NCBI GenBank assembly: GCA_015680685.1
Contig: MNCI01023815.1
Location: 530,992 to 594,991 of the forward strand
Direction of reading: 5' to 3'
Source of the DNA: Gnetum montanum
Lineage: Eukaryota; Streptophyta; Gnetopsida; Gnetales; Gnetaceae
DNA: 64,000 bases
In this document: piece after piece, positions 21,100 through 32,439 of the stretch
How the letters are laid out: each line of letters begins with the position of its first letter
How positions within the stretch are numbered: position 1 is the first letter of the stretch
Made by a program: the position numbers and the translations under genes
Notes under the pieces: model-generated
Told to the model about the DNA's origin: nothing
Seen by the model: the letters and a program-made list of their open reading frames with translations, nothing else
The model's database searches: none

Positions 21100-21930
21100 C
21101 ACCTGTTATCACTGCATGTGATACATGGAACTCTTCAGCTTTGTATGATTTTGGCCTCATCTTCCTTGGAAATTTCCAAAGACAAATCACAAATTCCAAG
21201 CTTAGCATGCATTATGCTAAGCCAAGCTCTTTCCATGATAATTGGGAATTCTCCCCTATTTTTTGCAATGTAAATAACTAGAAAATTTGTAGGATAAGAC
21301 CAACCACTGATGGTGGTAATCACATCATCCACTTGCCCCAATGAAACTATGATTGACTAGTCTACAAGATCTAGATGAATGTTACTTTTCTTTAATGGTG
21401 GTAGGTTTCAAGCCTAATACATGTATTGAGATATTAGATTTACTTTAGACCTAGAATCCAATAGAGCCTTGCACGATTTATGTCTTGCTATTTGAAGATA
21501 AATTACTGGACTTCTAGGATTAGTTCTCTTCTATGAAAGAGCCATTGCCTTGATCGAATGAGTTTTCATCTGTGTGAGCATGATAGTTGTGACATTTGAA
21601 CTTGATGAAGTCTGAAGATTACTGTGTTGAGAAGGACTTGATGTAGATGGGGTGAAATTAGATGTGTTCCCCATCTGCTAAGTCTTTTTTGGACTCGTAC
21701 TGAAGAATGATTATTTCCTAGGTTCAGACTCATAAGTAACCATCCCCTCATGCGTATTAACTACCCTTGTAACTTTCGTTTGTTGTGGTTGCGATGGCAA
21801 TTCACCTTGCATGGTAGGTGGTGAAACTAGTGATAAAGGATTAGTTGGATGTTGGTTGGAAGAATCAGTGGTTGATGGATGCATGTGTGAGTTCAGATTT
21901 GTTTTTGGAAGCATCGATGTGTGCTATTTT
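21100..21930 (-). pseudogene. pol: Protease region of element B
   Basis: Near 21430-21480 the minus strand reads ALLDSRSKVNLIS, a damaged aspartic protease box (usual ALLDSGAxVNLI; the Gly is replaced by Arg). Downstream (21135-21341) MGQVDDVITTISGWSYPTNF, VIYIAKNRGEFPIIMERAWL and LGICDLSLEISKEDE match the flap and ILGRPFL region of Athila-type proteases, with the ILGR box changed to IMER. It follows Gag directly. Confidence 0.75.
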
Positions 21931-24099
21931 GTAGGATAATATTGTGGGGTCTAAATAGTTGCATTGGTTGGTGAGATCAGGTGTTGGACATAGTATCCAT
22001 AGGATTAGGTTGTCGATATGGATATTATTTCCTTGGCGATGGCATTGGCCATGTCTGTGGTTGCTGCCACTACTGCTGATATTGCTCGTACAATTGAGGG
22101 TAAGCTTCACTTGGATAATAGGTTGGTTGAAAAGGTCACCTGATATTCCCCTAAGGATAAGGAAGTCTTCTGGGTCCTTGCTTTTTGACAAAGCTTGGAC
22201 TGAGTGCATATATCCCAGATTCTTCCAAGTGGACCATAATAGGACACCATCCCTTAGGATGTTCATACTGTCACACCTTGCATTTGTCCTCTTCCTCTAA
22301 ACTAGAGTTAGTATACCTTTCAATGGTAGCAAATTTTTCTTTTTTCTTGTAACTATCTCATCCATAATCTCTTTTCTTTGCCCTTATTCAGTCTTTTCCT
22401 CTATGATCTTTAAAGTTGTCACAAATTTCTCATCCACTGAATCTCAAACTCTTTCTACCTTGGCTACTATATCATTAACTAATTTTTGAATAGGTAGACT
22501 CTTTTGTTGAATAGATTAGTCCAAGGTTTCTTCCTCTTGTGCTTCATAAACTTGTGCATCCCTCTTCTAGATGGATGAATCTATATTATACTACTCAGTT
22601 GATTCCCATTTTTTGAGTTCACATTCCTATTTTTCCACTTAATTAATTGGTCTTTGAATGCAATGGGTTGTCAGTTTTGATAATCTACCTTGGGCATAAA
22701 TGCCATGGATCTCTCTGGTCTTTCTTTGTAGCCCATTTATGATGTGCCTGAGTTATTCCTTCGATGAAAATCCATGGCCTAAACATCTGTGTAATAGTGA
22801 ATAATATCAATCCATTGCTACATCAAGGGTTCGTGAGTCCCTTGCTTCTATCCCTAGATTTTTTTTTGTAAGTTTGACACTTGTGAATATGTTTGGTATT
22901 TGTCATTAAATATTTTGAGCATGATACTCTAGCGTTTGATGGATTCAGGTTCCAATGACCTGCACTATCTGTCTACTTCCTTCACTAGTGTTCTAGGAAA
23001 TAACTTCAATTTTTGCCAATTACTCTCTATGGTTTGAAGGCATAGGCATCATGAAAAGCTTGAAGGTGATACTATGGATTAGCATTGTAGCCACCTTCAA
23101 ATCTTGGCATATTGTTCATGTCTCACCATTTGATTGGACTATCTCTCATGTGCTTGGTTGATATGTAGATAGCTTCCTAGATGTTTATCATGCTTTAGGA
23201 TGTCATTAGGGGTTCATCATCATGATTGAGTTTGTTTGCTCTATTGTAGCAGTGACCCCTTATGTGCTCATATCTTTCTTGATCCTCTCTTTTGTCCATT
23301 CATTTCCTTTATTCATGTTATTCATCTTTTGTGTCAGAGTGTTGTGAATATTAGTCATGATGACCATGAGTCCTCCTTTCTTCCCTATCAGAGTCTTGGT
23401 ACTTATGTCGTCTCCTATTAGAGTTCTCTAATTATAATGATGAGGCAGATGAGATGGTAGCAGAACGGTGTGAACTTGACTCTTGTATGATTCTTTGTAG
23501 GATTTAGCAAGAACCCTTGGCCTAGAGTCCTACTTATATCTAGAGTTAGTAGCCTCCCCCTTGTGTGTCTATACTGAAGTTAAATGAATTTGGGCTTTGA
23601 TAGGTTCTTCAAGTTTGATGACATGTGTCTTTGAAGGCTCGTCATGGTGTTGGTGGAGTTTCTTTGAAATGAATGTATTAGCATAAAGTTCTTCTATGAT
23701 AATAAAAGTATTATCCTACTTCCCTTTATTGTGTATATGTTTGATCTCTATGGTAGCATTTCTTCTCCTTTGCTCCTTTGTGGGTTCGTAGGGTCTTGTC
23801 ATGTGTTGAGTCACATGGTACCCTTTCTAGATCTAGTTCAAATGCATTCGCCTTAAGGTATTTTGGAGCATGTGAAGTGCTGCACGTTCTACAGGTAGGA
23901 CTATGTTGCCTTACATGTTCCTCCACCTCAATTGATTTTCTTGATGGAAGATGAAAGTGAAGTTTTAATGGTAAGGATCTGTGTGACCATAAGTGATTCT
24001 TATCTACATTGGCATTCCCCATTCTTCTTCATCAATAATTCTATCATTGCTCCTTCTTGTCTCGTAGGCAAGTGATGGTTGATCTTTATGTGAAGCCAT
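21931..24099 (-). pseudogene. gag: Gag of element B
   Basis: Start taken at the ATG at 24099 (MASHKDQPSLAYETRRSND). It is decayed, with many TAG stops, but colinear with Gag of A and C: MNNMPRFEGGYNANP, YHLQAFHDAYAFKP near 23040-23130, the remnant of a CEHPKGWCP-like knuckle near 22250, and a Pro/Gln-rich C-terminus (22266-21865) with EDFLILRGISGDLFNQP. There is an extra charged N-terminal region (23726-24022) relative to A. Confidence 0.75.
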
Positions 24100-24217
24100 A
24101 TTATAGTTTTTAAATGTTATGTGTTAAGTGTGCTTTACTTATAGTTGTAAGTTTTGACTTTGTGTTTCAAACACAACAAACTTTGAGAAATCAATTACTT
24201 AGCATAACATTGATGAG
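24100..24217 (-). other. Gag leader of element B
   Basis: Short non-coding leader of about 118 bases between the primer site and the Gag start, similar in length to A and C. Confidence 0.45.
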
Positions 24218-24235
24218 TCCCCAAAAATGGCACCA
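24218..24235 (-). promoter_or_regulatory. Primer-binding site of element B (tRNA-Asp type, decayed)
   Basis: The plus strand reads TCCCCAAAAATGGCACCA, 13 of 18 matches to the tRNA-Asp 3' end and one base from the LTR. Same position as in A and C. Confidence 0.75.
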
Positions 24236-24236
24236 A

Positions 24237-25129
24237 TGATGAGTAGTGGAGTAGTACAACACCCAACCATACAAGTTAGAAGTGTTCACACATAGCCCGA
24301 TCAAATTCCGTGAACAAGGTAATGTAATTATGCTGGTAATTGGTTAGAGTTCATAATTATTGTCTTCCCATGTGAGTTAGTAAAATTGATGCATATGGTT
24401 TAACTCACAATGAGGCATATGATAATGATGTTATGTTGGCCATAATTTGCCTAGAAAACATAAGGTAAGAGTAAAGGTTTCTAATTCTAAGTAACAATAA
24501 AAAAATCTAATCTAGCCTATGTGATGAGCAACTAGTCCTAACCTTTCGTTCACACCTTGGACTTCATGTAACTACTACTAGGATTACCAAGTACCACACT
24601 ATTAGGCATACCAAGTGATAGTACTATTGGATTACCAAGTAGTTACACTTAAGTGGTCGAGATCAGTTGTACTCATTCTGCTTAACAACAGGGATAGTAA
24701 AGTGCATAGAAAGTAAATTAGTAACTAATGAAAATAGTAAACATTAAGCTAAATAAAAATAATAAAATTATTTTAAGTGTAAGCAATAAAGATGAAGTGA
24801 GGCTGCAATGATGTAGAATAATCTTAATCATTATTTCCATGCATGAGATGTGTCCAAGTACATCCCACTCAAATAAAGACTCCATTTAATTACTAAACAT
24901 CACATTGCAGGCATACCCTACTAAGTGCTAAGTGTTAAAATCAAGAAAAGAAACTGACGGAATTTCGCTAAGTGTGGACGATGTGCCTAAGGGTTGTATT
25001 TATAGTCTTTTACATGTTTGTGATATCAGATAAGCGATATCGTAGCTTGTGCCCCAATATTGGGGATTTGATATTGTGGCTCTAATATCAAGTTCTTGAT
25101 ATCGTAGTTGAGAAAAATTTAATTTATCA
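24237..25129 (-). repeat. 5' LTR of element B
   Basis: Begins TGATGAGTAGTGGAGTAG and ends AATTTATCA. Aligns with 3229-4136. TATA box about 24995-25004; degenerate GATATC array 25020-25108; hairpin-type word GGATTACCAAGTAG near 24630. Confidence 0.9.
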
Positions 25130-25753
25130 ATCTCTAACACTATTTACATTATACAATTAGCATATCATTCTTCATGAAGAATTTCAAGCCATTTTTTTGT
25201 TTTAACCCTTAGATAATGACATCCTATTTATGCTCTACTAATTATGCATAAAAAATGATGAAGAATAGTAACGACTAAATATTTTGTCTTTGAATCATGA
25301 AATTTCTTGATAATATTATTTACATAGAAATGTTTTCTTCTACTATACTTTCCCAAGTTTTTGAAATACTATTTATTTTACTAATTTGCAAACTTGTTTA
25401 GGACCATAATAAAAATATATTCTTGAATATTACATTTATTAAGTCATAGAATTTCCTCATGAAAACATCATTTACCTTGGGTTACCAACATCACCTTTTT
25501 AAAATATTTATCTAATTAGAATTTAGAAAGATTATGGGTGTAGACTATAAACTCACAAATAACTTCAACTTTTACGAGCATCATCTCTACTTCAAGAAGC
25601 ACAGTACCATATTGTGTCTATTTCTCACTTTGAATTCATCAAGTAGGAAAATTTTATGAATTTCTTCTTTCTATTTCCAATATTTATTTGCTAGATTAGA
25701 ATCCCAGACAACAACTCTATGTAGGATGGTTGGTTAGATACTGACATGATAAA
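25130..25753. other. AT-rich flank without recognisable gene
   Basis: Continuation of the DNA into which B inserted (joins 3228). No ORF or motif recognised. Ends at the target duplication of element C. Confidence 0.5.
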
Positions 25754-25758
25754 GTTAC
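25754..25758. repeat. Target site duplication of element C, left copy (GTTAC)
   Basis: GTTAC precedes TGATGAGTGG at 25759, and the identical pentamer is at 32435-32439. Confidence 0.9.
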
Positions 25759-26910
25759 TGATGAGTGGCAAGGTACCGCTACACTCAACCATATGAATAC
25801 GAGCGTTGTGATATCTAGACAGTTACTCGTAGGTCGCAATTCGCTATTTTTCCACCCACCTGGACTATTATTAGCTTTGTCATGTATGGTTTAGTCTAGA
25901 ATGAGGTGTATGATGTGTTCCTATACTATTGCTACTCCTGGGGCTAATGGAAAATAATGTTAACTAAACTAGGGGGGAGTTGATAATCTAACTAGCCTAA
26001 GTGCGATGAGCATCCATTCCTTAATCATCTGTACACATCTTGGACCTCGTGCACAACTACCATTCGGATTACCAAGCGCATGGCCTAAGTACGCTACTAG
26101 GTTACCAAGTAGTCACACTTGAATGCTCGTGATTAAGTCGTACTCATTCCGCATTACTAGGAGATAAGGGTAGAGAGATGTTAACTAAGGAAGTAGTAAA
26201 TAAAAATAACAATTAAATACATAATTAAGCTAAGTGGATGTTGCAATGATGAGGTAATCTTGATCCTTATTTCTGGTCATGTGCGTGTCCAAGTACGTCA
26301 CACTCGAGTAAGGATGTCGTACAATTACAATCATCACATTGTAGGCCTGCACTGGGAGAAAAGGGTTGAGGAGACTAAGTGACTAACTTACATTAACTAT
26401 TCATTAACTATGTTCTAATTGTCCTAGCACCAGTATCCATTCTCACTTGTCGCACACACCCTGAACCAGTGCAACGCTGTTGGGATTACCAAACGCTACT
26501 CGTTACTGGGTTACCAAGCGTTACACACGTGCTCGAAGCGGTCATCCTGATTGCACTTAACTAGGAGAGTCAAGGGTTGAGAGAGATTTAATTATCTAGG
26601 AAAGCATTTAAACATTTAACAATAATTAATTCCTATTTAGCTTAGTCCACATGCTACAAGGTTTATCAGAAATTTCATCTTTATTGTCGTACACAAATGT
26701 GTGCTCAAGTACAATTTGCTCGAATAAAGATCCGTTCACTTTAAGACTCCTACTACGGGCACATGGAAATTATTCTAACTCTGGAATGGTAAAACTGCTA
26801 TAGTTTGGCTAAGGGTCTAAGTCTAGATGTTTGAACAAGGAAAAGCCACCTCTTATTTATAGACATTGCGGCAGGCTACAATATCACGTACGCGATATCG
26901 CGGCTCATCA
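25759..26910 (-). repeat. 3' LTR of element C (chimeric)
   Basis: From 25759 to about 26370 it follows the A-type LTR (acatcttggacctcgtgcac, the hairpin word near 26093). From about 26373 to 26862 it follows the D-type LTR (agtgactaacttacattaac, accagtgcaacgctgttggg). It ends with an A-type GATATC/GTACGC array and CTCATCA. TATA box 26853-26862. Compared with the 5' LTR it lacks about 50 bases after 25805. Confidence 0.88.
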
Positions 26911-26928
26911 TACCCCCATGACTGAATG
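26911..26928 (-). promoter_or_regulatory. Polypurine tract of element C
   Basis: tacccccatgactgaatg directly outside the 3' LTR (AGTCATGGGGGTA on the coding strand); identical wording at 43274 in element D. Confidence 0.75.
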
Positions 26929-28798
26929 AAAACTTATCCTTGAGTTCCTTACAAAATATTGGGAAGGTATGGGATTATTGACTTGAATGATACTAACGGT
27001 GAATGGGGTGACATGTGAATGGATCATCATTACAATTCATGAAAAAATTAGTGTTCATGACAACAAGAGTGAACACTATATACATTTGACATCTAGCCTT
27101 ATTTGGCAGCTGAGAGAGAAGAGAGAAGAGAGAGAAATAAAAGAAGAAGTTTGTTGCTACCGATGCAAAGATTGCATTTTTTGTTGTGCATCCATAAGCG
27201 CGTCATCAATCTTGTTCCTTGCATAACTACTCTAGCACAAATCCATTCCAAGTGTTCCCTCCAAATCCAATCCATTGTATGATTGCCATTTGCACACACA
27301 ACATAGTTTTATATTAGCAAGGGTAAATGAATCACAATGCAGTTGATACCTTGCCTCAATGTAAGGTTCATTGGTTGAGTTGTGATATGGCTGATGTGGA
27401 TCTGGAGATATAATACTGGTGACTACTCGAGGTGTAGGGGTTAAGAGAAAATCAAAAAAATTGGACCAAGACCCCCATGATTAAGAGCGAACCTCTGGTA
27501 GTGAGAGAATGAAGAAAAAGGATAAGGAATAAGAAAGATGGAGAAAAAGGAACAATGGAAACGCTGATTAAAATAGATGTCAGAGATGGAGATGAAAAAA
27601 ATAAATGTTGATTGCAAAAATGTTTAAGGGAAAGAAATTAACTGATGCACCAAATAGCAATGCCAGTGGGTCCTCCCCAAAGTAGGCTCATGCCCTTAAT
27701 GCCCTGGCAGTCCCACATTCAAAGAGTTCATAGGCTCTAGAAATGTCATTTGGAAGCAAGAGTTAAAGTGTTAACCACAAGATTTTACCAAAAAGAAAAC
27801 AATGCATCAACCAAAATATGGACTATTGATACAATCGGCAATGAGGTGAAAAATGGAGAAAGAAGGATGGAAAGAAGAGAATGGAATGGAGTCTCAAGAA
27901 CAAGGTGGTGTACAACCCCTTATGTATTAATGGTTAATGTGACTTAGTAGATCTCATTCCAAATCCAGCCTCAAAAAATCCACATCCAGTGACTTCACAT
28001 TAATACATTTGGCCAACCATCCACTTGAAGTAACAAGAATGCTTATGCCAAAAAGTCACCACCATTCCGATGAAACGATAAAGGAGAAAGTAGGAAGCGA
28101 GAAGGGCCTTAGTTAGAGGGAACATGTTTATAGTTCCATAACCAGTCCTTGTATCCCAGATGATTATTTCGTCTAAGGGGTGTGCTTTGAATTCTCACTT
28201 TTCACTTTTCACTTTTTTTTTGCGTGAGAACCACACCATGCAAAGACTTATTATTTTTATTAGCTCAGGTTCCTAATAATAAAGAAACATAGGAATGATA
28301 AGGAAAACTCAAGAAGAAAACATCCAAGAACCCAAGAGAATGGCCAGCACAAATGCATCAAATCCCCTTGCAGTCACACCCTTTTCAATCCTTGAGTCCT
28401 TCCTTAGTTCGAGAAATGCCTAGTCACCAATTTGTTGATAGTTCTTATTATTAAAAGAAAGGGACTATACAGTTCCAAGCCAAGAGAGACCATAGAAATT
28501 TATAGATGCATGGATGATGTGGACTCATTGCCTATTATATCAAAAGAACCATACCTTAGTATCAACATTAAAACTCAAAGGTAAAAACCAAACATTAGCA
28601 ATCAATAGAATATAGTTCATACCACCATTAGAAGCACTTATTAGGTGATGAACCTAACAAAACAAAAATAACAAACAAAGATAAAAACAAAAACAAAACA
28701 AACAGGTACACAAAGAAATGAGAAAGTATAACGATGTTGCAAAACAAAAAGTTGTAAAATTAAAGAGAATGAAAAATATTTATTAATCCTGCCTGTTA
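26929..28798 (-). other. Non-coding region of element C between Gag and 3' LTR
   Basis: The part near the LTR (26929-27450) matches element D (43292-43840), for example ttatttggcagct. The rest (27460-28790) is the family's conserved non-coding block (gggtcctccccaaagtagg at 27669). It includes a PPT-like word acccccatgattaag (27471) and an A-rich tract (28670-28790) next to the Gag stop. Small ORFs here are not supported. The accessory ORF and its promoter-like module are absent. Confidence 0.6.
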
Positions 28799-31087
28799 TT
28801 AGAATGAGGGATATCCCCCATAACTAAACGATTGAGGATGGCAAGGATTAATAAATGGAAGATAAGGATCCTTGCATGTTGGAAATATTGGGACTTGGTC
28901 ATACTTACCCCATTGGGGTTCACACACTGGATTATAGTAAGTGTAGTGGGGAAATTTATAAGATGTGGTTCCTAGATAAAGAGTTGACCCACTATGATAC
29001 TTGAGAACGTAAGATGGTATGCAAGGATTAGGATGTTGCTCTCCATGGCTGTATTCATTGGGCCGTATGGTTGTTGGAGTGTCAATTGGTGGTCCTGATG
29101 AAGTTACATGAGGTGTTGGGTTCGAAGGTAAGGGTGCACCACATGGTTGGACTTGTGCTGAGTTGGAGGATGCAATGGCCTTGGAATTGTATTGTCCCTT
29201 CTTAGGGTCATTTTTAAAGAAGGAACGCCTTCAATGTTGCTGAGGTCTCTCACTACTATTAGCAATAGGAGCACAAGTAACGTTTGTGGGTTGTTGCTAT
29301 GGTGCAAACACCTTAGGAATAGTTGGTGGCGATGTAGATGGAGGGAAAGGATGAGAATATTGAGGTTGAGGAGAAGTGTAAGGCACATGAGGTGGTGATC
29401 TTGTTGGAGAGAACATGGGTGGATAGTACTCAAGAGAATGATAACAATGAGGTGAGTTAGAGGATGTTGATCTTGTTGGAGAAACAAGATGTTGAACATA
29501 ATAAGCATTTGGTGTTGGGACATATGAAGGGTATGGTCTAGTTGGTGGTGGCCTCCCCCACGACTGAGGTTTTTTTCACTGTGGTTGAACTTGATATTTT
29601 TGTATGAAATTTGGGTGTAACATTCCTTCCAAATGCTCATGTAAATGTGACAAAACTAAACATTGGCCTTTGGGGTGATCGTACAGACAGACGTTACATT
29701 GATATGTGAAATTGGTAGTTGAGTTTTTATTCTTATTATCTTCTACCCTTTGTTTCAATTGTTGCGTGGTGTCCTGTCCTATTTCTTAATTTGGCATAAC
29801 TCTATCTCCAATGATATCGATATATTCTCCATACTTTTTATGCGTCCATTCCAACATCTTATTGATCTTTGCCTTGACTTCCTCTAATGATTGTTGTATC
29901 AGCAAAGATGGTTCTTTCCCCTTGTGGTAGGTTGATTTCTCCTTTTTGTGATTATGGACCTTTGTTAAGTTGAGATTTTGGTCCCGTTGATGTTTTTCAA
30001 CACTCTTCCATCTAGCCATTTCTCCTTCTTCTTTTGCTACCCACTTAATAAGCTCTTGTAATTGATGGGTTCATAGCTCATATAGTTGACCTCGGGCGTA
30101 CATCCCTAGGGTCTCCCTTGTTTCATTATGGAGTCCATCTATGATATGGTACATTAGCCTCTCCTCGAAGAACCAATGACCTGGGCAGTTGTTTAATAGT
30201 GCATAATATCTTTCTAAGGCCATGTCCAAGGGTTCATGTTACGCTTGTTTCCATTCTTGGATTTGTCTCCTCAAGGTCGACATTCTTGCATAGGTTTGAT
30301 ATCATTCGTTAAAGAGTTCTACCATTGTTGGCCAATGTTGTATTGAATTTGGTTTTAACGATCTATACCATACTTTTGCTTGGCCAACGAGTGTCAGAGG
30401 AAAGAGCTTAAGTTTTTGCTACCCATTATCAATATTGTTCCATGTATAGGCATTGTAGAAGGCTTGTAAATGATGTTGCGGATCTAAATAATAGCCTCCT
30501 GAGAAATGGGAGAAGTTGTTTAAATCGAGCCTAGGTAGGCAGCTCTCTTTACGATGCCTATAGGACATTCGAATAGCCTCTTGTATTTGCATTAGGCTTG
30601 TAGTGGCCAGTAGGGGTTCATCGTCATCAGGTAATTTATGCTTTCATGTATTGGGACAATGTTGCCTTCGTTTATGTTGGCGTTCTTGATTTTCTTCGTG
30701 AGCTCGATTTTTGGTTCTATGCTGATCCCTTGAAAGATAGTCATCCATGTCACAATTTGACGATGAAGGAGTAGAGGAAGAGAAGGAATGGTAAAACTCA
30801 TTATGACTTTTGTAAGTCTTCCAATCGTCCCCAAGTAAGTTCTAGTTAGCTATTGAGAAGGTCCTAGGCTTTTCAGGCATCCTCATTCTATGGGATGTCT
30901 CATCCTTACTAGAGGTGTTAGAGTTGGATGACAAGAGTCTTTGAGTATTGTTGGGGTGTTCATAAACATAGGGGACTCTTGCATAAGGTTGAGTACTCTA
31001 GACTTCATCTTTAGCATCAATTCCGTTGGTTCTCCAATGAATTTCCTCATTAGTGGTTGCGGGATCATATTCTTGTGAGAGAGACAT
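28799..31087 (-). pseudogene. gag: Gag of element C
   Basis: Start at the ATG at 31087 (MSLSQEYDPATTNEEIHW). Longest Gag in the window at about 760 codons. In order: an N-terminal region absent from A (about 30690-31000), EAIRMSYRHRKESCLPRLDL, AKVWYRSLKPNSIQHWPTM, EPLDMALERYYALLNN, MYHIIDGLHNETRETLGM, HKKEKSTYHKGKEPSLL (29786-30019), the zinc knuckle CNVCLYDHPKGQC (CX2CX3HX4C, about 29690), and a Pro/Ser-rich tail (29104-29640) ending at tandem stops near 28799. About ten stops or frameshifts, mostly TAG. Confidence 0.85.
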
Positions 31088-31209
31088 GGTTATGAAACTG
31101 TGTGTGAATTCATATGTGACTTTTTGTAATTAATTCTTTCGAAAAGATATATCGTTAATTCCTATACAGTAACCTTGTATGATATAGCTAATCTAGATAA
31201 CTAGCACAG

Positions 31210-31227
31210 TCCCCAGCAATGGTGCCA
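31210..31227 (-). promoter_or_regulatory. Primer-binding site of element C (tRNA-Asp type)
   Basis: The plus strand reads TCCCCAGCAATGGTGCCA, 15 of 18 matches to plant tRNA-Asp 3' end, with all differences at CpG positions. One base inside the 5' LTR. Confidence 0.85.
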
Positions 31228-31228
31228 A

Positions 31229-32434
31229 TGATGAGTGGCGAGGTACCTCTACACTCAACCATACGAATATGAACATTTCACACACGATCCGGTCGAACTC
31301 CGTAGATGGGCTAGTTGTGGTATCTAGACAGTTACTCGTAGGTTGCAGTTAGCTATCTTCCCACCTGGACTAGTATTAGCTTTGTCATGTATGGTTTAGT
31401 TTAGAGTGAGGTGTATGATGTATTCCTATATTATTGCTACTCCTGGGGCTAATGGAAAATAATATTAACTAAACTAGGGGGAGTTGATAATCTAACTAGC
31501 CTAAGTGCAATGAGCATCCATTCCTTAATCATTCATATACATCTTGGACCTTGTGCATGACTACCACTAGGATTACCAAGCGCATGGCCTAAGTACGCTA
31601 CTGGGTTACCATGTAGTCACACTTGAATGCTCGTGATTAAGTCGTACTCATTCCGCGTTACTAGGAGATAAGGGTAGAGAGATGTTAACTAAGGAAGTAG
31701 TAAATAACAATAACAATTAACTACATAATTAAGCTAAGTGGATGCTGCAATGATGAGGTAATCTCGATCCTTATTGTCGGTCATGTGTGTGTCCAAGTAC
31801 GTCACACTCGAGTAAGGATGCCGTACAATTACAATCATCACACTACGTGCATGCACTGGGAGAAAAGGGTTGAGAAGAATAAGTGACTAACTTACATTAA
31901 CTATTCATTAACTAGGTTCTAATTTTCCTAGCACCAGTATCCATTCCCACTTGTCGCACACACCTTGAACCAGTGCAACGCTGTTGGGATTACCAAACGC
32001 TACTCGTTACTGGGTTACCAAGCATTACACACTTGCTCAAAATGGTCATCCTGATTGCACTTAACTAGGAGAGTCAAGGGTTGAGAGAGATTTAATTATC
32101 TAGGAAAGCATGTAAACATTTAACAATAATTAATTCCTATTTAGCTTAGTCCACATGCTACAAGGTTTATCAGAAAGTTTGTCTTTATTTCCATACACAA
32201 ATGTGTGCTCAGGTACAATTTGCTCAAATAAAGATCCATTCACTTTGAGGCTCCTACTGTGGGCACATGGAAATTATTCTAACTTTGGAATGGTAAAACT
32301 ACTATAGTTTGGCTAAGGGTCTAAGTCCAGATGTTTGAGCAAGGGAAAGCTGCCTCTTATTTATAGACATTACGGCGGGTTGCGATATTGCGTACGTGAT
32401 ATCGCAGGGGTGGACGTGATATCACAACTCATCA
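31229..32434 (-). repeat. 5' LTR of element C (chimeric)
   Basis: Begins TGATGAGTGGCGAGG, ends ACAACTCATCA, 1206 bases. The same A-type/D-type junction as the 3' LTR lies near 31870, so the fusion predates this insertion. TATA-like cttatttatag near 32356-32366, GATATC/GTACGTG array 32386-32425. Confidence 0.9.
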
Positions 32435-32439
32435 GTTAC
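32435..32439. repeat. Target site duplication of element C, right copy (GTTAC)
   Basis: Identical to 25754-25758. Confidence 0.9.

Larger units (their letters stand above)
3229..25129 (-). mobile_element. Element B: Athila-like Ty3/gypsy retrotransposon, interrupted by element A
   Basis: LTRs of about 0.9 kb lie at 3229-4136 and 24237-25129, flanked by ATCTT (3224-3228) and ATCTC (25130-25134), a 5-bp target duplication with one change. On the minus strand the order is 5' LTR, primer site, gag, protease, RT, RNase H, integrase, a non-coding block, an internal promoter-like module, an accessory ORF, polypurine tract and 3' LTR. Without the nested element A (9856-18600) it is about 13 kb. The RT wording (LCNAPTTFQR, FVDDFF) and tRNA-Asp-like primer site are typical of Athila/Tat relatives. 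All ORFs are broken. Confidence 0.9.
25759..32434 (-). mobile_element. Element C: gag-only non-autonomous retrotransposon with chimeric LTRs
   Basis: A 6.7-kb element with perfect GTTAC duplications. LTRs 25759-26910 and 31229-32434, primer site 31210-31227, Gag 31087-28799, then about 1.9 kb of non-coding DNA to the polypurine tract at 26911. There is no trace of pol or of the accessory ORF. The arrangement matches the terminal-repeat-with-Gag (TR-GAG) class of plant elements. Each LTR joins an A-type and a D-type module. Confidence 0.9.

Noticed and set aside
26987-27947. Small ORFs in the non-coding region of element C
   Set aside because: No homologous open frame in the matching region of element D or A, and no recognisable motif.
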